Shown: in pieces, positions 9,857 to 18,973 of the stretch
Position numbering within the stretch: the stretch's first letter is position 1
Layout: every line of letters starts with the position of its first letter
The notes under the pieces: model-generated
The model's input: the letters and a program-made list of their open reading frames with translations, nothing else
Database searches by the model: none
Told to the model about the DNA's origin: nothing
Program-made: the position numbers and the translations under genes
Source: Marinomonas sp. TW1
Lineage (GTDB): Bacteria > Pseudomonadota > Gammaproteobacteria > Pseudomonadales > Marinomonadaceae
Reading direction: 5' to 3'
Length of the DNA: 64,000 nucleotides
Assembly (NCBI RefSeq): GCF_001625355.1
Contig: NZ_JSEE01000010.1
Location: 118,913-182,912 of the forward strand

Positions 9857-10876
9857 ATGAAGCAAGTATCACCTGACACACTTCCAATCATCGCGATCAC
9901 TTCAGGTGAACCGGCCGGTATCGGACCAGACATTATTCTAAGCGCACTAAATGAGTCGTCTTTTGCGGCTCGTTTAGTGGTTCTGGGTGATGTCGATTTA
10001 CTGCGTTCAAGAGCAAACACCCTCAACCTCAAACTTGACATCGAAACGCTTGCCGCCCACGCCAAGCCACCAGCCCATCAAGCAGGAAAAATAAGTTTAA
10101 TTCACATCCCTACGGCGGCAATAGCACAACCTGGACAACTCAATATCGCCAACGCGCCCTATGTGCTGGACACCTTAAAACAAGCTGGGGAAGGTTGTTT
10201 ATCTGGGCAATTTGACGCCATTGTCACCCCGCCTGTGCATAAAGGCATTCTCTGTCGAACAGGCACGCACTTTTCCGGACATACTGAATTTTTTCAAGCC
10301 CAATGCCATTCACCTCACGTGGTGATGATGTTGGCAAGTGAGGCAATGAAAGTCGCTCTGGTGACAACTCATCTCCCCTTAAAAGACGTGTCTGAGGCGA
10401 TCACTGAAGAAGCGCTCCGCAAGGTAACACTGGCACTGCATCGAGATTTACAGACAAAATTCGGGATCGAGCACCCGCGTATCTTAGTATGTGGATTAAA
10501 TCCTCATGCTGGCGAAGACGGCCATCTCGGCAAAGAAGAAATCGACACGATTATCCCAGCACTCGACAAACTTCGTGCCGAGGGTCTGGATCTCATCGGC
10601 CCGCTTCCTGCTGACACCCTGTTTACACCAAAGTATTTAGAGAATGCAGACTGTGCCCTCGCCATGTATCACGATCAGGGCTTACCTGTGTTAAAATATT
10701 CTGGATTTGGTAATGCTGTGAATATTACGTTGGGCTTACCCATCATTCGTACGTCCGTAGATCACGGCACAGCAATGGATTTAGCCGGCACAGGTAATGC
10801 CAACCATGGCAGCCTAAACGTCGCCATTCAACACGCCATCAATATGGCCAATAACGCGAAAAAGTTTTCTCAATGA
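9857..10876 (+). CDS. pdxA: 4-hydroxythreonine-4-phosphate dehydrogenase
   Basis: 339-aa NAD-dependent enzyme of pyridoxal 5'-phosphate synthesis, oxidising 4-phosphohydroxy-L-threonine. Family hallmarks are visible: ITSGEPAGIGPD at the N-terminus, TPPVHKG, SGHTEFF with a metal-binding His, LNPHAGEDGHLG, AMYHDQGLPVLK and NITLGLPIIRTSVDHGTA. The stop overlaps the rsmA start as ATGA, so translation is likely coupled. Confidence 0.96.
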   Translation: MKQVSPDTLPIIAITSGEPAGIGPDIILSALNESSFAARLVVLGDVDLLRSRANTLNLKLDIETLAAHAKPPAHQAGKISLIHIPTAAIAQPGQLNIANAPYVLDTLKQAGEGCLSGQFDAIVTPPVHKGILCRTGTHFSGHTEFFQAQCHSPHVVMMLASEAMKVALVTTHLPLKDVSEAITEEALRKVTLALHRDLQTKFGIEHPRILVCGLNPHAGEDGHLGKEEIDTIIPALDKLRAEGLDLIGPLPADTLFTPKYLENADCALAMYHDQGLPVLKYSGFGNAVNITLGLPIIRTSVDHGTAMDLAGTGNANHGSLNVAIQHAINMANNAKKFSQ

Positions 10877-11673
10877 GCAAAGTACAACCCCATAAAGCCA
10901 GAAAAAGATTTGGCCAGAATTTCCTTCATGATCATGGCGTGATTCGTCGTATCGTTGCCTGTATTGCTCCTAAGAAAGGCCAACGCATCGTTGAAATTGG
11001 CCCAGGTAAAGGGGCCTTAACAGAAGGCATTATCAGTGTCACAGAGCGTATGGATGTTGTCGAACTTGACCGCGATTTGATCCCGATTCTAAAAGTCAAT
11101 TTGTTCCGTTATCCTGAACTTACCGTGCACGAAGCGGACGCAATGAAATTTGATTTCAGCTCGCTGGTGCAAGATAACGAAACGATCCGTGTTGTCGGCA
11201 ACTTGCCTTACAACATTTCCACCCCCTTAATTTTTCATCTACTCAGCCAAGCCAGCAGCATTACCGACATGCACTTTATGCTGCAAAAGGAAGTAGTGGA
11301 TCGGTTAGCTTCTCGCCCTGGCGATAACTTATATGGTCGACTCAGTGTCATGGCGCAGTATTATTGTGCTGTAGACTCCCTTTTCGTGGTTGGCCCAGAA
11401 TCGTTTGACCCAGCGCCTAAAGTCGATTCCGCTATTGTGCGTATGACACCTTATAAAACGCTGCCTTACGCAACGACCGACGTGAAGAAATTAGAAGATG
11501 TGGTGCGCATTGGCTTCCAACAGCGCCGTAAAACATTGCGCAACAACTACAAGGGTGTATTAGATCAAGATGACTTTGCGCACCTAGGCATTGATCCAAG
11601 CCTACGCCCTGAACGCTTAGACGTGAAAGAGTTTGTCGCCATCGCCAACTACCTTCTTGAGAAGGAAAGTTAA
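10873..11673 (+). CDS. rsmA: 16S rRNA (adenine1518/1519-N6)-dimethyltransferase
   Basis: 266-aa SAM-dependent methyltransferase (KsgA) that dimethylates the two adjacent adenines in helix 45 of 16S rRNA late in small-subunit assembly. N-terminal KRFGQNFLHD, SAM motif I EIGPGKGALTE, the acidic VVELDRDL, catalytic NLPYNIS (NPPY-like) and the C-terminal helical domain with FQQRRKTLRNN are all present. The ATG overlaps the end of pdxA by four bases, and apaG begins immediately after the stop codon. Confidence 0.96.
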   Translation: MSKVQPHKARKRFGQNFLHDHGVIRRIVACIAPKKGQRIVEIGPGKGALTEGIISVTERMDVVELDRDLIPILKVNLFRYPELTVHEADAMKFDFSSLVQDNETIRVVGNLPYNISTPLIFHLLSQASSITDMHFMLQKEVVDRLASRPGDNLYGRLSVMAQYYCAVDSLFVVGPESFDPAPKVDSAIVRMTPYKTLPYATTDVKKLEDVVRIGFQQRRKTLRNNYKGVLDQDDFAHLGIDPSLRPERLDVKEFVAIANYLLEKES

Positions 11674-12048
11674 ATGGAAGAATACGATATCGTGGTGGAT
11701 GTTAGAACCGAATATCTAGCCAGACAATCCACACCGGATGAGTCCCGTTATGTCTTCGCTTATCACATCACGATCACCAATTGCGGAATTCATGCGGCCA
11801 AACTGCAAACTCGTCATTGGGTTATTACCAATGGCGATGAGCAGGTACAAGAAGTCAAAGGCAGTGGTGTCATAGGAGAATACCCTTATTTACAACCTGG
11901 GGAGTCTTACCAATACACCAGTGGCACCGTTATTGAGACGGTCGTCGGTGTTATGCATGGCAGCTATCAATTCATCGCTGACGATGGCACCGAATTTACC
12001 GCCCCAATACGCCCATTTACCCTATCTGTCCCAAACAAAGTTCATTGA
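11674..12048 (+). CDS. apaG: ApaG domain protein
   Basis: 124-aa single-domain protein with a fibronectin-like beta fold (DUF525). Conserved segments are FAYHITITNCG, LQTRHWVITNG, VKGSGVIGEYPYLQPGESYQYTSG split over residues 50-80, and MHGSYQF. In E. coli the gene is associated with cobalt and magnesium phenotypes and lies next to apaH; the biochemical role is not settled. The start codon directly abuts the rsmA stop, and apaH begins 7 bases downstream. Confidence 0.95.
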   Translation: MEEYDIVVDVRTEYLARQSTPDESRYVFAYHITITNCGIHAAKLQTRHWVITNGDEQVQEVKGSGVIGEYPYLQPGESYQYTSGTVIETVVGVMHGSYQFIADDGTEFTAPIRPFTLSVPNKVH

Positions 12049-12055
12049 GAAGATT

Positions 12056-12883
12056 ATGGCAACCTATGTTATCGGCGATTTACAAGGCTGTTTAGAACCA
12101 CTGGAAAGATTACTAAAACATATCCAGTATCAGCCAGAGCACGATCAACTTTGGTTTGCAGGCGACCTGATCAATCGTGGGCCAGAATCCTTAGACACGC
12201 TGCGCTTCATTAAATCACTTGGGGAGAAAACCAAGGTCGTATTAGGCAACCACGACCTGCACTTACTTGCCGTATCTTATGGTCATGGCACACTCAAAAA
12301 AGGCGACACCTTAACCGACATACTAATGGCCAGTGACCGTGACGATTTAATGAACTGGTTGAGGCATCAACCTCTTTGCCATTATGACGCAGAACTCAAT
12401 GTTGTTATGACACACGCAGGCATTCCACCTTGCTGGACATTAGAGCAAACACTCGAACTTGCAAATGAAGTAGAAGACAAGCTGCAATCAGACACGGTTG
12501 ATGAATATTTTTCAGCCATGTATGGTAATAGTCCGAATAAGTGGCAAGATGATTTAGTGGGTTTAGACCGACTTAGAGTCATCACAAACTACTTAACTCG
12601 CATGAGATTTTGCAACCAAAACAGCAAATTAGACTTAAAATCAAAAGAAGGCATTAACACGGCAACCAAAGGGTTCGCCCCTTGGTTTAGTTACCCAAGT
12701 CAAGTTCCCGAAGACTGTCACATCGTCTTTGGACATTGGGCTGCCCTAGAAGGCAAAACCCAACTTAAGCATATACATGCACTTGATACAGGATGTGTTT
12801 GGGGAGGCAGCTTAACTGCCTTACGACTGGAAGACAAAGAACGTTTTAGTATGCCTTGTACAATCAATCGGAAAACTCCATGA
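12056..12883 (+). CDS. apaH: Symmetrical diadenosine tetraphosphatase
   Basis: 275-aa metallophosphatase that cleaves Ap4A symmetrically to two ADP and also acts on Np4N caps of RNA. Metallophosphoesterase motifs run GDLQGC, GDLINRGPESLDTL, GNHDLH and a later THAG, with GHWAALEG near the C-terminus. ATG at 12056 matches the family N-terminus MATYVIGDLQG and has GAGAAG just upstream; the frame is open further upstream only because it overlaps apaG. Its stop overlaps the glpE start (ATGA). Confidence 0.95.
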   Translation: MATYVIGDLQGCLEPLERLLKHIQYQPEHDQLWFAGDLINRGPESLDTLRFIKSLGEKTKVVLGNHDLHLLAVSYGHGTLKKGDTLTDILMASDRDDLMNWLRHQPLCHYDAELNVVMTHAGIPPCWTLEQTLELANEVEDKLQSDTVDEYFSAMYGNSPNKWQDDLVGLDRLRVITNYLTRMRFCNQNSKLDLKSKEGINTATKGFAPWFSYPSQVPEDCHIVFGHWAALEGKTQLKHIHALDTGCVWGGSLTALRLEDKERFSMPCTINRKTP

Positions 12884-13203
12884 CTTATACTTGTATCGAT
12901 ATCGCAGACGCCCTTCCCATTTTGGAAGATAACGCTGCCATCGTAGATATCCGTGACCCTGCTAGCTATCAGACAAGTCACATGACAAACGCCATCAGCT
13001 TAAACAATGACAATGTACAAGAATTTATAGACAGCACCGACCAAGAACGTCCAATCATCGTCTGCTGTTATCACGGTAATAGTAGCAAGGGCGCCGCAGA
13101 ATACCTCGCCTCCCAAGGCTTTAAACAAGTTTATTCCCTAAATGGCGGCTTCAGTCAATGGAGTGCTATGTTTCCTGAGCAGTGTGAGGCAGGCCAAGCA
13201 TAA
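12880..13203 (+). CDS. glpE: Thiosulfate sulfurtransferase GlpE
   Basis: 107-aa single-domain rhodanese, matching the length of E. coli GlpE (108). The active-site loop is CYHGNSS with the catalytic cysteine after VC, and VDIRDPASY plus LNGGFSQW are typical rhodanese strands. ATG at 12880 overlaps the apaH stop; an in-frame ATG eight codons upstream lies inside apaH and was not chosen. In this family it transfers sulfane sulfur from thiosulfate to cyanide or thioredoxin. Here it belongs to the apaGH operon and not to a glp operon. Confidence 0.9.
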   Translation: MTYTCIDIADALPILEDNAAIVDIRDPASYQTSHMTNAISLNNDNVQEFIDSTDQERPIIVCCYHGNSSKGAAEYLASQGFKQVYSLNGGFSQWSAMFPEQCEAGQA

Positions 13204-14310
13204 ATGTCATATCAAGTGTATCTGGTTGGCGGTGCCGTCCGCGACCGCCTACTCAAGCTCCCTGTTATTGATCAAGACTGGGTGGTGACAGGCGCTACGC
13301 CAGAACAGCTTGAACAGCAAGGCTTTCAACAAGTCGGCAAACAGTTTCCGGTTTTTCTTCATCCAAAAACCAAAGAAGAGTACGCCCTTGCGCGCCGGGA
13401 AAAAAAACAAGGCCAAGGTTACACAGGTTTTATCTGTGACTTCTCGCCTAATATCACCCTAGAAGAGGACCTTGAAAGGCGAGACTTAACCATTAATGCC
13501 ATTGCACAAGACGAAAAAGGCCAACTTATCGACCCCTTTGATGGTCAACAAGATCTTCAAAAACGTCTGTTACGGCACGTCTCCAATGCATTCATCGAAG
13601 ACCCATTGCGAGTCTTACGAGTGGCACGATTCGCCGCTCGTTTTCAATCCTTTGGGTTTCACGTCGCGGATGAAACCATGTCATTGATGCAACAGATTAG
13701 CGAGTCTGGCGAACTCAATAGTCTGAGTCCTGAAAGAATATGGCGAGAATTAGAAAAAGCCTTAGCGACGACACACCCACAAACCTTCTTCAAAGTGCTG
13801 GCAAAAGCCAACGCCATGCCCATACTATTTTCAACTCTAAAATGGTCTGAGCAAGACAACTCAGAAGAAGCACTAAGATCCCTGACACAAACCCAACGTT
13901 GGGCAATCATTTGTCGACACACGCCGCTGCAAGACTTAAAAACACTGCATCAAGAGCTTCGCTGCCCAAATCAATACAAGCTCTTGGCTGAGCAAGTTAG
14001 GGAGTTTCTAGAAAAGAAGACGCTCTGCATGTCGGCAGAACATTGGGAAGCTTGGCTCATGTCAGTCAATGCGATTAAAAAGCCGCAACCGTTTGAAAAA
14101 TTAATTCAGGTATTAAGCCTAGTTACCCAAAGTAACCTAAAAGATTGGCTCACCCTAAGAAACACAATTGCCAAAGTGAATGCAGCCAGTCTTATCAAGC
14201 AAGGCTTTACTGGTGCTGAACTAGGAAAAGCACTAAAACAAGAACGTATTCGCAGTCTAGCCACCTTAAACTCCCCTCTATTGATCCAAGGAGATTCCGC
14301 TTCACCTTGA
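13204..14310 (+). CDS. cca: CCA-adding tRNA nucleotidyltransferase (short form)
   Basis: 368-aa class II nucleotidyltransferase that adds or repairs the 3'-CCA of tRNAs. Head-domain motifs are [19 protein letters not shown] with catalytic aspartates, and [12 protein letters not shown], then RVARFAAR and [14 protein letters not shown]. coli Cca is 412 aa with a C-terminal HD phosphohydrolase domain; here I see no H...HD signature in the C-terminal 150 residues, and the protein is about 45 aa shorter. It therefore probably lacks the phosphatase and phosphodiesterase activities. The start directly follows the glpE stop. It converges on folB with about 20 bp between stops. Confidence 0.92.
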   Translation: MSYQVYLVGGAVRDRLLKLPVIDQDWVVTGATPEQLEQQGFQQVGKQFPVFLHPKTKEEYALARREKKQGQGYTGFICDFSPNITLEEDLERRDLTINAIAQDEKGQLIDPFDGQQDLQKRLLRHVSNAFIEDPLRVLRVARFAARFQSFGFHVADETMSLMQQISESGELNSLSPERIWRELEKALATTHPQTFFKVLAKANAMPILFSTLKWSEQDNSEEALRSLTQTQRWAIICRHTPLQDLKTLHQELRCPNQYKLLAEQVREFLEKKTLCMSAEHWEAWLMSVNAIKKPQPFEKLIQVLSLVTQSNLKDWLTLRNTIAKVNAASLIKQGFTGAELGKALKQERIRSLATLNSPLLIQGDSASP

Positions 14311-14331
14311 TGCAATAGAGGATCAAACAAA

Positions 14332-14691
14332 CTAATCCACAAACCGGCGATACAGCTTCACGCCTACCGCATCAGCCGCCGCGACCGCGGTTGGCTTGCG
14401 AAGTACTAAACGCACCGCTTGCAATTGAAACGTGGCCGCCAAATCCGTTAACAAACGCTCAGCCAAGGTTTCAATTAATTCAAATTGATGCTCTAAGCAA
14501 TAGGCTAAAATGTAATTTGAAATGGCCTCATAATCCAACGTTTTGCTAAGATCATCGGTGGCCGCAGGCAAGCGATTATCGTGCTCCATTTCCAAATCCA
14601 ATAGCAGGTCTTGCTGAATGACTTTTTCCCAATCATAAACACCAATTACCGCTTTTGCTTTCAACCCTTCAATGAATACCAAATCAGACAT
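14332..14691 (-). CDS. folB: Dihydroneopterin aldolase
   Basis: 119-aa enzyme of folate synthesis, cleaving 7,8-dihydroneopterin to the hydroxymethylpterin and glycolaldehyde. FolB features are [40 protein letters not shown] (catalytic Glu region) and LVLRKPTAV with the conserved lysine. It overlaps the 3' end of tsaD by 8 bases, so it is likely translated by coupling. The tsaD-folB order is common in pseudomonads and relatives. Confidence 0.95.
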   Translation of the reverse strand: MSDLVFIEGLKAKAVIGVYDWEKVIQQDLLLDLEMEHDNRLPAATDDLSKTLDYEAISNYILAYCLEHQFELIETLAERLLTDLAATFQLQAVRLVLRKPTAVAAADAVGVKLYRRFVD

Positions 14692-15730
14692 TTGCCGACT
14701 CCTTAAGTGGTGGCAACTCAGCCAACGGCCAGCGGGCCCGAATGGACAAATTCAATTCTGAAGATTGCCCGTCCAGCAAGCGTTGCGCCCCTGCATAGGC
14801 AATCATGGCACCATTATCCGTGCAAAACTCTGGACGTGCATAAAACACACTGGCTTTGATCTTTTTAAGCTGGCTTTCTAATTGCTCGCGCAACCTTTGA
14901 TTAGCACTAACGCCACCAGCAATGATCAAACTCTTTAAGCCTTCACTTTCTAACGCTCGACGACATTTTATTACCAGGGTATCAACGACGGCAGTTTCAA
15001 ACGCCAAAGCAGCATCCGCTTTAAATTGTTCATCGCATCGATCATCGTCAAGGGCTTGGTGCACAGCGGTTAAAAAAGCCGTCTTCAAGCCACTAAAACT
15101 AAAATCCAGACCGGGTCTATCTGTCATAGGACGTGGAAACCTTAAACCGGACGCGGCATTGCCTTGCTTCGCTAATGCCGCAATTTGCGGACCACCAGGA
15201 TAAGGTAAACCAATCATTTTAGCGGCTTTATCAAACGCTTCTCCCGCGGCGTCATCCAGTGATTGACCGAGTAATTTATATTTTCCAATACCATCCACTC
15301 TGACCAACTGGGTATGACCACCTGAAACCAATAATGCAATAAAAGGCATTTCAGGTTGCGACGCTTCCAGCATAGGCGCCAATAAATGCCCTTCCATATG
15401 ATGTACTCCCAATGCGGGAATATCTAAGGCATACGCCAAAGAACGGCCGATTGTCGCCCCCGCCATCAAAGCCCCTACTAGTCCTGGCCCACTGGTAAAA
15501 GCCACGGCGTCCAACTCTTTCTTAGTCATACCCGCCGCCACTAACACTTCATCAATTAAAGGCAAGGTTTTGCGTACATGGTCCCGCGATGCCAACTCAG
15601 GCACGACACCACCGTATTCAGCATGCTGCGCAATTTGCGAATAAATCTTATGCGCCAGCAAGCCATTTTCAGTGTCATAAATGGCAATGCCGGTTTCGTC
15701 ACAAGAGGTTTCAAGCCCCAATACTTTCAT
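14684..15730 (-). CDS. tsaD: tRNA N6-adenosine threonylcarbamoyltransferase
   Basis: 348-aa ASKHA-fold enzyme (formerly Gcp/YgjD) that, with TsaB, TsaE and TsaC, makes t6A37 in ANN-decoding tRNAs. [19 protein letters not shown] is the canonical N-terminus; metal-binding histidines lie in [12 protein letters not shown], and [11 protein letters not shown] and [10 protein letters not shown] follow. The start at 15730 is chosen from the family N-terminus; the open frame extends 22 codons upstream but without homology. It is divergent from rpsU, the arrangement known from many gammaproteobacteria. Confidence 0.95.
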   Translation of the reverse strand: MKVLGLETSCDETGIAIYDTENGLLAHKIYSQIAQHAEYGGVVPELASRDHVRKTLPLIDEVLVAAGMTKKELDAVAFTSGPGLVGALMAGATIGRSLAYALDIPALGVHHMEGHLLAPMLEASQPEMPFIALLVSGGHTQLVRVDGIGKYKLLGQSLDDAAGEAFDKAAKMIGLPYPGGPQIAALAKQGNAASGLRFPRPMTDRPGLDFSFSGLKTAFLTAVHQALDDDRCDEQFKADAALAFETAVVDTLVIKCRRALESEGLKSLIIAGGVSANQRLREQLESQLKKIKASVFYARPEFCTDNGAMIAYAGAQRLLDGQSSELNLSIRARWPLAELPPLKESANV

Positions 15731-15970
15731 CAAACCAATCTCATCTGTAATTTGCCAACATTGTACCCTAGAACGACAGAGCATGGCAGATGCCACTGGA
15801 CATAGACGGATAAAGTCATTATAATGCGCGCGTTTTCAATGTTTAAATTAAAAGGCAGGTGATTTTTCTCGTTTGGCACTTATTTCGATAAGTGAACATT
15901 TCCAAACACCCTATGACATAAAACAGACATCAACAGACAGCCATCTTGTCTGTCCAGGGTTAGAAAAATC

Positions 15971-15987
15971 GGCCAAATTGTTTGGCC
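15971..15987 (-). terminator. Possible leader hairpin/attenuator upstream of tsaD
   Basis: Perfect 7-bp stem GGCCAAA-TTG-TTTGGCC. On the minus strand the stem is followed by GATTTTTC, so it looks like a short intrinsic terminator facing tsaD from about 240 bp upstream. It could also be a simple structural element; nothing else supports attenuation. Confidence 0.35.
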
Positions 15988-16012
15988 CAACTCTGTCTAA
16001 CAAATACGCGCT

Positions 16013-16040
16013 TTGAATACTCTCTAATTAGGAGTATTAT
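16013..16040 (+). promoter_or_regulatory. Candidate sigma-70 promoter of the rpsU operon
   Basis: TTGAAT (16013-16018) and TATTAT (16035-16040) with a 16-bp spacer, 55 bp before the rpsU ATG. An imperfect palindrome, with AATACTC at 16016-16022 and GAGTATT at 16032-16038 around CTAATTAG, overlaps both elements. Confidence 0.5.
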
Positions 16041-16095
16041 GCACGCCGTTTTTGTGAATAACTTAAACTTAAAACAGATTATTAAAGGTAAAAAC

Positions 16096-16311
16096 ATGCC
16101 AGCAGTTAAAGTAAAAGATAACGAACCATTTGACATCGCTCTACGTCGCTTCAAGCGCTCTTGTGAAAAAGCAGGCGTTTTGGCTGAAGTTCGTCGTCGT
16201 GAATGCTACGAAAAACCAACCACTCTTCGCAAACGTGCCGCTGCTGCTGCAGTGAAACGTCACGCTAAGAAAGTTTCTCGTGAGCAGAAAAAATTCCAAC
16301 GTTTGTACTAG
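16096..16311 (+). CDS. rpsU: 30S ribosomal protein bS21
   Basis: 71-aa basic small-subunit protein, the usual length. The sequence starts [19 protein letters not shown] and ends in an Arg/Lys-rich tail, as in E. coli S21, which helps mRNA selection at initiation. ATG at 16096 is preceded by AAAGG; the frame is open for 38 codons upstream but those are not part of the family. First gene of the macromolecular synthesis operon. Confidence 0.97.
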
Positions 16312-16380
16312 GCCGATCTGCCATTTGGCAAATCCACTAGATCACAAACACCTAGACCTTTCTTGTGTTTAGGTTTATAA

Positions 16381-16412
16381 AAACGGCTAGTTAAAAACTA
16401 GCCGTTTTTTTT
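16381..16412 (+). terminator. Intrinsic terminator after rpsU
   Basis: 10-bp stem AAACGGCTAG/CTAGCCGTTT (16381-16390, 16398-16407) with a 7-nt A-rich loop and an uninterrupted T-run to 16412. It lies between rpsU and yqeY-dnaG-rpoD, equivalent to the E. coli T1 terminator that lowers dnaG expression relative to rpsU. Confidence 0.92.
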
Positions 16413-16434
16413 GTTTAACACCCAAGAGGCCCCC

Positions 16435-16881
16435 ATGTCAGAATTAAAAGCACACATCTCCGATACCTTAAAAACCGCTATGCGCGCAAAAGAAAAGCAC
16501 CGCGTTACTGTAATTCGCACTATTTTAGCGGAATGTAAACGTGTGGAAATTGATGAACGTATTGAATTAGATGATGCTAGAGTAATCGCCATTCTGGATA
16601 AAATGAATAAGCAACGTAAAGATTCGATCCAGCAATTTACCGATGGCGGCCGTGACGACCTGGCACAAATCGAAAAAGATGAGTTGGCCATTATATCCGA
16701 ATTCTTACCAACCCAATTAACAGACGAAGAAATCGCCACCATTGTAAAAGCGGCTATTGCAGAAACGGGTGCGAGCTCGATGCAGCAAATGGGCGCGGTA
16801 ATGGCCATTGTAAAACCTCAAGTACAAGGCCGTGCCGACATGGGACAAATCAGCAAACAAGTGAAAGCACAACTAGGCTAA
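16435..16881 (+). CDS. yqeY: GatB/YqeY domain protein
   Basis: 148-aa helical protein resembling the C-terminal tail domain of GatB, the tRNA-dependent amidotransferase subunit. Conserved segments are AMRAKEKHRVTVIRTILAECK, split here over residues about 12-33, RKDSIQQFTDGGRDDL and EFLPTQLTDEEI. The molecular role of the free-standing protein is not established. ATG at 16435 has AAGAGG upstream. Its position between rpsU and dnaG is common in pseudomonads, unlike E. coli. Confidence 0.92.
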   Translation: MSELKAHISDTLKTAMRAKEKHRVTVIRTILAECKRVEIDERIELDDARVIAILDKMNKQRKDSIQQFTDGGRDDLAQIEKDELAIISEFLPTQLTDEEIATIVKAAIAETGASSMQQMGAVMAIVKPQVQGRADMGQISKQVKAQLG

Positions 16882-16885
16882 GTTT

Positions 16886-18859
16886 ATGGCGGGACGTATA
16901 CCTGATCAGTTTATTGACGAGTTATTGGCTCGCACCGACTTAACTGATGTGGTGTCGTCCCGTATCAGCCTAAAAAAAACGGGGCAAAACTACAGCGCGC
17001 TTTGCCCTTTTCACAATGAAAAAAGCCCCTCTTTTAGCTTAAACCCTAACAAACAATTTTATTATTGCTTTGGTTGTGGGGCTGGCGGTAATGCCATTTC
17101 CTTTGTGATGGAACATGATCACCTCGACTTTGTCGATGCCATCGAGGTACTCGCCAAAGACGCCGGTATGGAAGTCCCTAGGGAACAAGGTGCGCCAGAT
17201 CGCTATGAACAAAATGCTGAGCTGCTAAAGCGGCTTTCTGAAAGCGCCACTTTTTATCAACGCCAGTTAATCGAACATTCAGACAAGCTCAAAGCAACAA
17301 ATTACCTCGCCCAAGAACGCGGCTTATCCGGCCAAATTGCCAAGGTGTTTGGTCTAGGCTTTGCGCCGAGCGGCTGGGACAATCTCCTTAAATCAGTTGG
17401 CACCAGAGCCGAGCATCAGGAGCAACTGTACCGCGGCGGTATGCTGATCGAGAAAAAAGACCAACCAGGCCATTATTACGACCGCTTTCGAGATCGTATT
17501 ATCTTCCCTATACGAGATTCTCGCGGGCGCGTTATTGGTTTTGGTGGTCGTGCATTTGGTGACGAAAAACCCAAATATTTGAACTCGCCAGAAACCCCTG
17601 TTTTCCAAAAAAGCCAAGAGCTGTATGGCTTATTTGAAGCTAAGCAAAACACCCAAAGCCTGGATCAAATTATCGTTGTTGAAGGCTATATGGATGTTAT
17701 TGTATTGGCTCAACACGGCATCACCAATGCAGTCGCTACTCTAGGCACCTCGGTTAACAGTCAGCACATCCGTAAACTCTTTAAACTGGTGAGCAAAGTC
17801 ATCCTCTGTTTTGATGGTGATAAAGCCGGTCGCGCTGCAGCAATCCGAGGTTTAGAAGCCTCACTTACTGTTATGCAGGACGAGAAACAACTGCGTTTCT
17901 TATTTTTACCGGAAGGAGAAGACCCAGACTCCTTGGTACGCAAAGAAGGCAAAGACGCCTTTAATTTGCGTTTGGAAGACAGCGCTTCACTTTCCCACGT
18001 ATTGTTTGACCATGCGAGAAACCAAGTCACGCTCGCGGACGAAGAAGGGGAAGCCCAGTTCGCTCGCAATGCCATGAGCATGATTCAACAAATTCCGAAA
18101 GAGCTGACATTTCGCTCAATTCTGATTAAGCAATTAAGTGAACAATCAGGCATCGACAGCGACACGTTGGGACACACAGCACTGCCCAAAGTAAAATCGA
18201 GCTACGATAAAGAAGCCTCCAGCACTACCAATGAACCTGAGTATTACGATCATCCAGCCCATGATGCACCTCATCATGACTATGATGATTACCCGGCTTC
18301 ACCTTATGCGGATTACCATTCTGCCCCTTATAGCAATCCCGAATACACACCACAAACTGGGAAAACAGGCTATAAGAAAAAAGGCAAATTCAATAAACAG
18401 AAAGATGAGGCTTATTTTCCACCAGCCCCTTCCAGTTTGAGCAAAATAAAACAAGCCTCTTTATGCCTATTACTTCACCCCCATATTGCGCAACACATCG
18501 ATATTCCCGACCCAATCATCAATCAAGCAAATGATGAATTAAAAATCTTCGGTAAAATATGGAGATATTTCGCAAAACACCCAGAAAAAAACGCTGGACA
18601 CTTACTGGGCGAATTGGCGGAAAATGTCACATATCAGCCAATTATTGATCTTTTAAACCATCAAGATGCTGCTACAAAGCAAAAAATCACTAATGCAAAG
18701 CAAGAAGTGCTCGATATGGTGTCCACCCTGGAACGTAACCTAGGGTTAAATAACAGCATTGAACGCTTGAAAAATAAAGGTAATGAATCCATTAAGGATA
18801 CGAACACCAAGCAAGAACTCAGAAATTTGATGGATTTGATTAGACAGAAAAAGTCATAA
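16886..18859 (+). CDS. dnaG: DNA primase
   Basis: 657-aa primase that makes RNA primers for Okazaki fragments. The N-terminal CHC2 zinc ribbon (CPFHNEKSPSFSLNP then CFGCG, about 40-64), the core with RFRDRIIFPI and the TOPRIM motifs VVEGYMDVI and DGDKAGR (about 268-315) are intact. The C-terminal DnaB-binding helical region is about 510-657. Between core and C-terminal domain (about 440-510) is a low-complexity linker rich in His, Tyr, Asp and Pro followed by a Lys/Gly patch, longer than in E. coli (581 aa). ATG at 16886 is 4 bases after the yqeY stop. Confidence 0.95.
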   Translation: MAGRIPDQFIDELLARTDLTDVVSSRISLKKTGQNYSALCPFHNEKSPSFSLNPNKQFYYCFGCGAGGNAISFVMEHDHLDFVDAIEVLAKDAGMEVPREQGAPDRYEQNAELLKRLSESATFYQRQLIEHSDKLKATNYLAQERGLSGQIAKVFGLGFAPSGWDNLLKSVGTRAEHQEQLYRGGMLIEKKDQPGHYYDRFRDRIIFPIRDSRGRVIGFGGRAFGDEKPKYLNSPETPVFQKSQELYGLFEAKQNTQSLDQIIVVEGYMDVIVLAQHGITNAVATLGTSVNSQHIRKLFKLVSKVILCFDGDKAGRAAAIRGLEASLTVMQDEKQLRFLFLPEGEDPDSLVRKEGKDAFNLRLEDSASLSHVLFDHARNQVTLADEEGEAQFARNAMSMIQQIPKELTFRSILIKQLSEQSGIDSDTLGHTALPKVKSSYDKEASSTTNEPEYYDHPAHDAPHHDYDDYPASPYADYHSAPYSNPEYTPQTGKTGYKKKGKFNKQKDEAYFPPAPSSLSKIKQASLCLLLHPHIAQHIDIPDPIINQANDELKIFGKIWRYFAKHPEKNAGHLLGELAENVTYQPIIDLLNHQDAATKQKITNAKQEVLDMVSTLERNLGLNNSIERLKNKGNESIKDTNTKQELRNLMDLIRQKKS

Positions 18860-18917
18860 AGACTGTCTAAAAATTACTCAAATAAGGCAGGATTAAGTGG
18901 ATAAAACTCATTGATTT

Positions 18918-18926
18918 TGTTATAAT
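18918..18926 (+). promoter_or_regulatory. Extended -10 promoter upstream of rpoD
   Basis: TGTTATAAT gives a consensus TATAAT with an extended TGn element, 48 bp before the rpoD ATG in the 114-bp dnaG-rpoD gap. No good -35 hexamer is at the right spacing, as expected for an extended -10 promoter. It would let rpoD be transcribed separately from rpsU-dnaG. Confidence 0.55.
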
Positions 18927-18973
18927 ATGCGGCTTGCAAAACTTCAATTGAATTTCAAACGATAGGTTGTCGA

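Larger units (their letters stand above)
15731..16095. other. tsaD-rpsU divergent intergenic region
   Basis: 365 bp without a convincing gene. It must hold the promoters for tsaD (minus) and for the rpsU-dnaG-rpoD operon (plus). Two hairpins are visible: ACAGACA/TGTCTGT arms at 15933-15939 and 15947-15953, and GGCCAAA/TTTGGCC at 15971-15987. A sigma-70-like promoter lies at 16013-16040. No LexA-like CTG-N10-CAG site was noticed. Confidence 0.7.
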
